Shown: positions 57,680-64,000 of the stretch, piece after piece
Position numbering within the stretch: the stretch's first letter is position 1
How the letters are laid out: each line of letters begins with the position of its first letter
Source: Bradysia coprophila
Lineage: Eukaryota; Arthropoda; Insecta; Diptera; Sciaridae
Assembly (NCBI RefSeq): GCF_014529535.1
Contig: NW_023503423.1
Location: 1,908,473 to 1,972,472, forward strand
Length of the DNA: 64,000 nt
Direction of reading: 5' to 3'
The notes under the pieces: generated by a model
What the model was told of the DNA's origin: nothing
Databases searched by the model: none
What the model saw: only the letters and a program-made list of their open reading frames with translations
Program-made: the position numbers and the translations under genes

Positions 57680-60600
57680 TCACACGATGATGTCGTGCAA
57701 TTTGACTAAATTCGTTCCATTGTACTTCTTTAAGTCTAGATTGGAGGCTGGTTGATTTTTTTTCGTTTGCGTGTGCCATGTCAGGACCTTTGATGTAGAA
57801 ATGAGTGTTTTTCGTCAACTGATATGGTAATAAAAGCTAACGGTCAAACCTCTGTGCATTGTGAAGCTAACAACTCAATTTCGGTGTTGTTCAGTGGTGC
57901 CAAACTCTTCAAGAATCCATCTTCCTCATATCCTGGCTTGTATGGCATTGCAGCTTTCGGTCGACTTAGGAAAAATTTTACATTCACCGCAAAACCGGCC
58001 ATGTCAACGGGATACTTTCTGCCACCGATCCAACCATCATAAAATCCGTCCAATTTACCCTTTCTTACAATTGGACTACTCAGTCCAAATTTGGTTACCA
58101 GGCCAACCGGCCACATAGACACTTTTTTCGTATACCGCATCTAAAACGTTGCAAAGAAAGGAAATGTTACAACGAACCCATTTTTTGGAATAGCACCAAT
58201 GTAGTCGGTCACCTCATGGAAAATCTGTAGGTCGTAGGTATTGTCATCGTCAGCAAAATAGAAAACGCCATCGGTGGCATTAGCTCGGATCCAGTCCAAA
58301 CCACGATTTCTATTCGACACACCACGAGGTTTCACCTTATTCTTTTTGTATTTGTTAGGCATTGGAGCTGCAGAAGGAAATGCAATTTATAAAATTGAAG
58401 AAGTTGCAGTACTTGAATGTGTCAATCAAAGCCTTTTGAATTGGCCTATTATTTGCGAAATTTTCGAAATTTCGCAAAACTTCGTTAAATTTTGCATAAT
58501 TCGTTAAGTTTCACAAAAGTTTGTTAAGATAGCGTTGAAGTTCACTGTGACTGGGTAGACTTGTCAAAATTCACAGGTTAAACTTAACGATGAATTACTG
58601 TACAGACTTCGTTAAGTTTCGAGAAATGTCTGAAAAATTTCGTTAAATTTCACAAATGGTAGGCTCTGGTGAGCCGAATCATTTTAAAATGAAAAGATTT
58701 TAAGAGTTTGAATCCGCTCTAAGAATTGTTGAGCCAAGGCTGTAAACGGTTCATTTCATTTTGTACACAAAAAGTACGTTCTGTACACAAAACGTCCCTT
58801 TTGTACACACACAAAAAATATTTTGTACACAAAATTAAAGATTTTGTACACAAAATTGATTATTTTGTACACAAAAGGTCTGTTTTGTACACAAACAAAA
58901 ATATTTTGTACACAAACATAACTGATTTTGTACACGGAAACCGTAACAACGTACACAGAAAACACTATTCGCACACAAAATCTTGTTAAGCTTCTAGCAA
59001 TTTTTTGAATTAGCTTTACGCGATCTCAGCACATAAGTTATCAAGTGTGACAAAACAAAGAAGCTTTATCACAATGAGAGTTCTCAATTGGCTGTGTTTT
59101 TTGATTTTGAGAGATTTTTTTATTATAAACATAAATTGCATTGAGCAGCACTTTCATTCCTAGAAGTTAATAATTAACAGAACAACGGCACCAAAAAGAA
59201 GAGGTAATACAGTTAGAGAAGAGAACGTGTAATTTGTGTCTGTAGTCTTTCAAAAGTATATTTGCTTAATTCAATCTTTTGTCATTGGACTACATCTTGT
59301 TTCATACACTTTCTTTACTGTAGGATGATGTATTTTCTTTGTGCGGGGGCTCCGCCCCCAAACCCCCGCGCCTGCTGCGAGCTTTTCTTTACGCCCTGCA
59401 GGCTGCCGTACGTTCATGGGGCTCTGCCCCAAACCCCGCTAGGGGCTCTGCCCCTTAGACCCCGCAAGGGGGGCTGTACCCCCCTTGACCCCCCCACTGC
59501 GGGGGCTGCCGCCCCTCGACCCCGCTTCTTTTTTTTTTTTAAAAATTCACAGCCTGCGGCGCTGCTTTTCATGTACAATGTTTTTACCTAACATTTTTTA
59601 AATTAATAACACAATAATACAATATTTAGATTACTCATTCAAAATTTTAAATATTCAAATGCACATGTATAAGAATTCGCATTATTCCGATTCCCACAGG
59701 CCAACATTGTAATAACGTCGATGAATAAATATATTCTTCTCTCTCTCACAAAATCATCAAATTTGTGTACAAAATGATTCTTCTTTGTGTACAGAACGAA
59801 CATACTGTGTACAGAACGAACTTACTGTGTACAAAATGATCACTTTTGTGTACAAAATGATCACTTTTATGTACAAAATAATCATTTTTGTGTACAAAAT
59901 CATGGTTTCTGTGTACACAATTGACTTTTTGTGTACAAAATGTATGTTTTGTGTACAGAACGTAATTTTTGTGTACAAAAAGAAATAAACCGCTGTAAAC
60001 TTTGAGTATGTCACGCAGAACGTTGATCGTTATTTTGTCAGATACGTGGGTACACACCACTTTTAATGATTTCTGATGATAACGAAATTCACCAAATCAT
60101 CGCAGCGACGAGAATAATTTTGGAATGAAATTCACCATTTTATCGTCAACTGTGGTGAGTTACCCGCGCATCTTATTCTGTGTGAAATCAGTCACTTTTA
60201 CTAATCAACCTCATTAGTTCAAGGATAACGAGATGCTCATTTCCAATGAAAGTGTAAAACAGGTATGGTCTATTGTCCGTCCGGAGGACATAAAAATTTG
60301 ATTTTCGTCCTTAAACGCACTCATTTTCATATTATTTTGACATAAAATGTGAGTGCGTTTAAGACGAATTCACCGATCGACCATACCTGTTCTAGACTTT
60401 CATTGCTCATTTCCGGACTAAAAAGACGTTACATGCCCAGCTATCATTTTACCTGTAAAATGTTCAAACGGAATCCCAATCCGTTTAAGTTGTCTAGTTA
60501 ATTGTGTTGACGGAAGCGTAGCATCTTCGATAACGAGCCAAAATATGTTTGGTATGTGCTTCAGAGTGTAGCCCAATCGTGTAATTTCAGCAACTTGTTC

Positions 60601-62467
60601 CGGTCGTTTATATGTTGGCGTTATAATGTACAATGGGGGTGGTAGAATCTTAAATGGTTAGAAACATTCTTTTAGTCTTTCACTCCATTGCGTTGCTATC
60701 CAATCAAATTTAGTTCACAAAATACACAAACAACACAACAAAATGGGAAAAGAAGTGGGAGGAAGAAAAGTGCAAGAATGGCACCAACTGCATATTAAAT
60801 CAACACAAAAGGGAGGATGATTGAAAATTGTGGAATGACTTTAAGTTCGAACAATCAGGAAGCTATGCTAGCTCGTAGTTCTAGAATTGTTTTCCTATTT
60901 TATGTCTACAAGAAATGAGTCCGTTCAGGGCAACGTAAACAAAATTCATCTGTTCTCCGGGTTGCATAACCAGAATTAAGGTTCTCATGTACCACTTTCA
61001 GCTTAAGCACTCTTACGAGATTTTGCACATACAACTGTCAAGTGACGAATTCTCAATCCTACTTCATTGTATTTGGCGCTCGAAGAGATTTTATTTCTTT
61101 CCTTGTGGTTATACCGTTTTTTTCACTACGCATCTCAAGCTCTGTTGCAAATGGCCAACATGGGGGAAGTACATTTTTTCGGTTTGCAGCGAAAGTTGTG
61201 ACGCACAATGAAAGTGTAAAACAGGTATGGACTGTTGTCCACCCGGAGGACATAAAAATTGGATTTTCGTACTTCAACGCACTCATTTTCATATTATTTT
61301 GACATGAAATGTGAGTGCGTTTAAGACGAATTCGCCGATCGACCATACCTGTTCTAGACTTTCATTGGTGACGCATAGTGGATGTAAATTGATCAAATTG
61401 ATTAAATGTACACTTAAGGCGAGTACACAGTTTCTGAAAAATGGTTGAAAAACACAGTTCGTGAAAAATGACCGGAAACCAGCATACTAGCTAGTACTGG
61501 CTAAAAATTTCTATCGATATGACATATTGGTTTGTATGGAGTCAGTACCAATGGGGTGCATGTAAATCTCAATCTCAGTCAAAAATACATATATAAAATT
61601 GAGGGAATTCTCTTCCAGCCGCTCCAATACAACTTTATAATTTATCTATCGATGCCTCTACCTCTACCCTATCTAGCAACATAGCTACATTTATTAAGGT
61701 GGTAAAAATGCAACGTCGCCTTTCAAATTCACGTGTAAAATTAGAAATTAGTCAACAGGGTATGATTCCAAAAACAAAGGAATAAGGCGGTTTCTTGACA
61801 GCGTCAAAACGAAGTTTGTTTGCTAGAAAACGTATTAAATCCACAGAAGCCAACACAGCCCTAAATGAAAGTTCTAACGTTAAATGAATCGAAGAAACGT
61901 GTTTGCGTTGAAGTTATGTTTGTTGCTGTGTGAATGACATTGGTTATTTTCGACCTGTCAAAATTCGATTTGACGACCATCAACTACCGACCAACTAAGT
62001 CTGAATTCATAGTCATCCATTTTCATTCCGTTTTGCATCCGTGTATATGACATTTGGCATTTCATACAATAGAGCGACATTTGATACAATAGAGCACATT
62101 GTTTGAAATGACAGCTGTCACGTACATGGAGGCAAAACGGAATGAAAACGGATGACTGCGAGGCCATCTTAACGAATTGAACCAAAAGCGAATAGGAAAA
62201 GATACAAAATTTGCTGCAACAGCTAGTAGTTAAATCATGTATAAACGTAGTTACTGTTTTATCTGTGGTGGATGTTAATGGTAGTGATGTTGTAGTAGTT
62301 ATTGTTGATGGAATTCGTGTACGTCGTAAATTATTGGATACCTCATTATCGATGTGGTCGACATTTCCCGATGACAGTAAATTCGCTTTCGACAACTGGT
62401 ATTGGTAAAAAATGATGCAAGCAGTTGATAGAAATATAGACAGGTACATTTTTGTGGATGTTTTCAT
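57680..62467 (-). CDS. Beta-1,3-glucuronyltransferase, GlcAT-P/S type (320 aa, 5 exons)
   Basis: Golgi type II membrane enzyme of family GT43, which transfers glucuronic acid from UDP-GlcA to a terminal galactose on glycans. Exons (minus strand): 62467-62255, 60648-60453, 58367-58213, 58140-57850, 57787-57680; phases agree throughout. Exon 1 gives a short cytosolic tail and a transmembrane anchor (MYLSIFLSTACIIFYQYQL) with a Thr-rich stem. Exon 2 has YIITPTYKRPEQVAEITRLG and IEDA. Exon 3 has KPRGVSNRNRGLDWIRANAT and the metal-binding DDD in YFADDDNTYD. Exon 4 has MWPVGLV, GFYDGWIGGRKYPVDMAGFA and GYEEDGFL, with the catalytic glutamate. Exon 5 has LTWHTQTKKN. GFYDGW and KYPVDMAGFA point to the P/S branch rather than GlcAT-I. 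Exon 1's donor (ACA|GTAACT) is my best guess; the other joins are firm. Confidence 0.9.
58765..58980. repeat. Array of TTTTGTACACAAAA motifs, left
   Basis: TTTTGTACACAAAA and variants (TTCTGTACACAAAA, TTTTGTACACACAC) recur every 15-22 bases. Spacers differ, so it is a motif cluster and not an exact tandem repeat. Short open frames rich in VHKI or CVQN are side effects. Confidence 0.9.
59338..59530. repeat. GC-rich palindromic island
   Basis: GGGGGCTCCGCCCCCAAACC, GGGGCTCTGCCCCAAACCCC, GGGGCTCTGCCCCTTAGACC, GGGGCTGCCGCCCCTCGACC: at least four related units, each with a short hairpin. The rest of the window is AT-rich. A poly-T run follows at 59528. The frame reading GAPPPNPR-like residues is almost certainly not a protein. 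Confidence 0.9.
59757..59978. repeat. Array of TTTTGTGTACAAAA motifs, right
   Basis: Mirror of the left cluster: TTTGTGTACAAAATGA and variants (CTGTGTACAGAACG) recur about every 20 bases. Orientation is inverted relative to 58765-58980. Confidence 0.9.
60244..60405. mobile_element. hAT-type MITE, CAATGAAAG family, copy 1 (162 bp)
   Basis: Starts CAATGAAAGTGTAAAACAGG and ends CCTGTTCTAGACTTTCATTG. Exact 8-bp duplication CTCATTTC at 60236-60243 and 60406-60413. Inside, an inverted pair AACGCACTCATTTTCATATT / ACATAAAATGTGAGTGCGTT. It lies a few bases from the 3' edge of GlcAT exon 2, inside intron 2. Confidence 0.95.
61206..61367. mobile_element. hAT-type MITE, CAATGAAAG family, copy 2 (162 bp)
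   Basis: Same length and nearly the same sequence as the copy at 60244. Exact 8-bp duplication GTGACGCA at 61198-61205 and 61368-61375. In GlcAT intron 1. Confidence 0.95.
61985..62165. mobile_element. Inverted-repeat MITE beside GlcAT exon 1
   Basis: AGTCATCCATTTTCATTCCG and TTTTGCATCCGTGTA pair with TACATGGAGGCAAAACGGAA and TGAAAACGGATGACT. Related to 37965-38110. It lies within 100 bases of the presumed donor of exon 1, and so in the first intron. Confidence 0.7.
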
Positions 62468-62623
62468 TGTCGATGTGCAATTTTATTGAGTGAGTCGTTC
62501 GCACGGTAGTATTGTTTTAAGCGCATTTGAAGACTGAAAACAAAATTTATCAATTATTTGTCCAGCTTTGTAAAAAAGATTTTTCATGCGCACGCTATGT
62601 TTTGCCTGTTCTTCTAAACCACG

Positions 62624-62815
62624 GCAGAGTAAAATAGACCAGGCAGGAGCGGTTCATTTTCGAAACGTCAAATAAGGGACCTAATACACGGGATGAAAAT
62701 GAACTCAAATGAACACTGACATAAATTGAAAAAATTTATTCGCAAAATATCAAGGGCTACTAGATTATTCAGGTCCCTAGTCAAACAAGCGCTCCTGCCT
62801 GGTTAACTTAACTCT
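62624..62815. repeat. Inverted-repeat element, CAGGCAGGAGCG ends
   Basis: GACCAGGCAGGAGCGGTTC at about 62637 pairs with AAGCGCTCCTGCCTGGTTAA at about 62785, with GGGACCT / AGGTCCC inside. Upstream of the GlcAT start. Confidence 0.65.
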
Positions 62816-62859
62816 GTCGTGTCTAAACTCATGACAAACTAACGTTTTGTTGACGATTG

Positions 62860-62945
62860 GTCGAATGACAGATCTAGTGAGAAAAGTGCATCACTTTCTC
62901 TCCCGTGGGGAGAAAATCGAACTTTTCTCACTAGAAATGTCATTT
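62860..62945. repeat. Inverted-repeat element, ATGACAGATCTAGTGAG ends
   Basis: GACAGATCTAGTGAGAAAAG pairs with CTTTTCTCACTAGAAATGTC. TCTCCCGTGGGGAGA forms a second inner hairpin. Confidence 0.7.
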
Positions 62946-63411
62946 TGTTTATGTTTCCGAAAATGGTATGACGAATCGATGTTTTCGTTTCGTGGAGAAA
63001 GACGGTAAAACACAACATACACGCATGAAAAACGTTGTGTTCACCTCTGGGAGAAATAGGAAATTCCATAAAGCGAAATTGCGGCCTTCCGCTCTTGTTG
63101 GAATTTCACATTTTTCCCGTCGGTACAAAAATAACTATTTATCTTCAAATAATCCTTTCAAACCTGTTAATAAACTGTTGCTTGGCTCTAGATTTATATC
63201 GATGTACTGGCAACCGGATATACGGCCATGAATGTAATTTAAATTTGAAGCATTCAACCTGAAAGAAAAAAAAAACGGGATCATTTTTATCGCATTTATA
63301 GGGTGGTTTTGCTGTTGTTAGAGGAAATGTATCAATCAACCACTCAAATCCGAATTGCTCGCTTTTATAAGAACACGTAAGAACGTCAGGTTTATGTAAC
63401 CCCCTTTTTGA

Positions 63412-63505
63412 TCGGTCTCACTGTCATTTTTTTCAAAGAATGTCATTGTGAATTTGCAATGACACAATAAAATTCTCAGAAAAATTTGACAGTGAGACAT
63501 TTGAG
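63412..63505. repeat. Small inverted repeat GTCTCACTGTCATTTTT
   Basis: GGTCTCACTGTCATTTTTTT pairs with AAAAATTTGACAGTGAGAC. MITE-sized and non-coding. Confidence 0.6.
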
Positions 63506-63640
63506 ATGTCGTTCACTGTACATAACTTCCAAATCGTCAATATAAGCATTTTGGACAGAGATGCATAATCGACTATTGATCACTCACACACAACACTATT
63601 ACTACTATACTGCTGCATCAACTGCACAAGTTTCAGTGTA

Positions 63641-63658
63641 TGCCGCCGAAGAAGCAGG
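63641..63658 (+). CDS. Candidate first coding exon MPPKKQ
   Basis: ATGCCGCCGAAGAAGCAG is followed at once by GTAATC, a reasonable donor. MPPKKQ-like starts are known from small basic or RNA-linked proteins (for example ZC3H15/DFRP1). It would be divergently transcribed from GlcAT. Only six residues are visible, so this is weak. The intron would begin with sequence leading into a MITE copy. Confidence 0.25.
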
Positions 63659-63695
63659 TAATCATACGCAATAAAGAGAGTGAATTCATTTTTGT

Positions 63696-63900
63696 AATGT
63701 TGCCATCATCATGTTTTCTTTTGACCAATGTTGTTGCACCTGCTAAGTTTGTATGAAATCGAGTTAACATCGCCACGGCTACAACTTGATGCAAACGAAT
63801 TCAATATTTGTGCAACTTAACGAAGCTAAATTCGGCTGAAAGTAGCGATCCGTGCGTAACTGCGCTTTTCCATTACCTTCCTTCAGTGTTTATACTTTGG
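63696..63900. mobile_element. hAT-type MITE, CAAAGTATATA family, partial copy 3
   Basis: GTAATGTTGCCATCATCAT, ATGTTGTTGCACCTG and AAGTTTGTATGAAATCGA match 56237-56320; the end CCTTCAGTGTTTATACTTTG matches the tips of copies 1 and 2. The left tip is missing. Confidence 0.7.
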
Positions 63901-64000
63901 AATCCGTAGCGAGCAAAATCTGATTCTTATTCTTCAACAACAGCGGAAACGGGCAGACTGTGGTTTGGTGGGTTGTAATTTGTACTAATTTATAGATTAC

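Larger units (their letters stand above)
58748..59991. mobile_element. Foldback-like element with GC-rich core (1244 bp)
   Basis: Tips GGTTCATTTCATTTTGTACA and, complemented, GGTTTATTTCTTTTTGTACA. A perfect 9-bp duplication GCTGTAAAC flanks it (58739-58747, 59992-60000). Inside each end is a cluster of TTTTGTACACAAAA-like motifs: about 12 in 58765-58980 and about 11, in inverted orientation, in 59757-59978. The core at 59338-59530 is extremely GC-rich with repeated GGGGCTCTGCCCC / AACCCCGC units. The element interrupts a hAT MITE of the CAAGGCTGTATACTTTG family. It lies in GlcAT intron 2. Nine-base duplications and terminal arrays are known from Drosophila Foldback elements. No transposase is visible. 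Confidence 0.85.
58735..60195. mobile_element. hAT-type MITE, CAAGGCTGTATACTTTG family, copy 3 (interrupted, eroded)
   Basis: CAAGGCTGTAAAC at 58735-58747, then the Foldback-like insert, then CTGTAAACTTTGAGTATGTC and ACGCAGAACG from 59993. The inner sequence (ACACACCACTT, AATTCACC, GACGAGAAT, TTTTATCGTCAACTGTGGTG) matches copies 1 and 2. The right tip is worn away. Confidence 0.75.

Noticed and set aside
58726-58989. VHK/FVH-rich open frames, also on 59746-60060
   Set aside because: They are translations of the TTTTGTACACAAAA array in the Foldback-like element.
59262-59591. 109-aa frame with a proline-rich GAPPPNPR segment
   Set aside because: It reads through the GC-rich hairpins and a poly-T run; composition follows the repeat, not a protein.
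1-64000. tRNA or rRNA genes
   Set aside because: I looked for clover-leaf boxes and conserved rRNA blocks and saw none that I could support.

Overview
The window is nuclear DNA of an insect, most likely a lower dipteran (fungus-gnat or gall-midge type). This rests on AT-rich DNA, many short introns of about 60 to 80 bp, arthropod-style iGluR and glucuronyltransferase proteins, and a very dense load of palindromic MITEs. The species is inference. There is no sign of a bacterial or viral replicon.

Layout: (1) 1-2640: repeat-rich DNA with nested hAT-type MITEs and one weak candidate exon on the minus strand. (2) 2646-3960: first copy of a recurrent non-autonomous element, called X here. (3) 4377-14487, 20754-35042 and 37656-43981: three complete kainate-type ionotropic glutamate receptor genes in head-to-tail tandem on the plus strand. 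Each was rebuilt from 15 coding exons whose junctions, phases and mostly lengths match between copies; the predicted proteins are 911, 925 and 906 aa. Genes 1 and 2 are inflated by transposon-filled introns, especially intron 13; gene 3 is compact. (4) 15884-19972: an array of about 47 copies of an 87-bp satellite between genes 1 and 2, bracketed by two X elements. (5) 36380-36868 (minus): an intronless acidic protein of unknown function. (6) 43982-46800: large perfect-looking palindromes. (7) 46817-47347 (minus): a two-exon gene for a small secreted protein with its own TATA box. (8) 48290-49960: a dead 5'-truncated non-LTR retrotransposon inside a TIR element. (9) 51280-52640: a 27-bp minisatellite. 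(10) 57680-62467 (minus): a five-exon beta-1,3-glucuronyltransferase gene (GlcAT-P/S type, 320 aa). Its second intron holds a 1244-bp Foldback-like element with subterminal motif arrays, a striking GC-rich core and a 9-bp target duplication. (11) 63641-64000: a possible first exon of another gene and a MITE end.

How it fits together: the three receptor genes arose by tandem duplication of one 15-exon ancestor and probably supply alternative subunits of a glutamate-gated cation channel. GlcAT-P/S enzymes act in Golgi glycan synthesis and need not be linked to the receptors. The most unusual items are the GC-cored Foldback-like element, the X elements with their large terminal palindrome, and the higher-order satellite.
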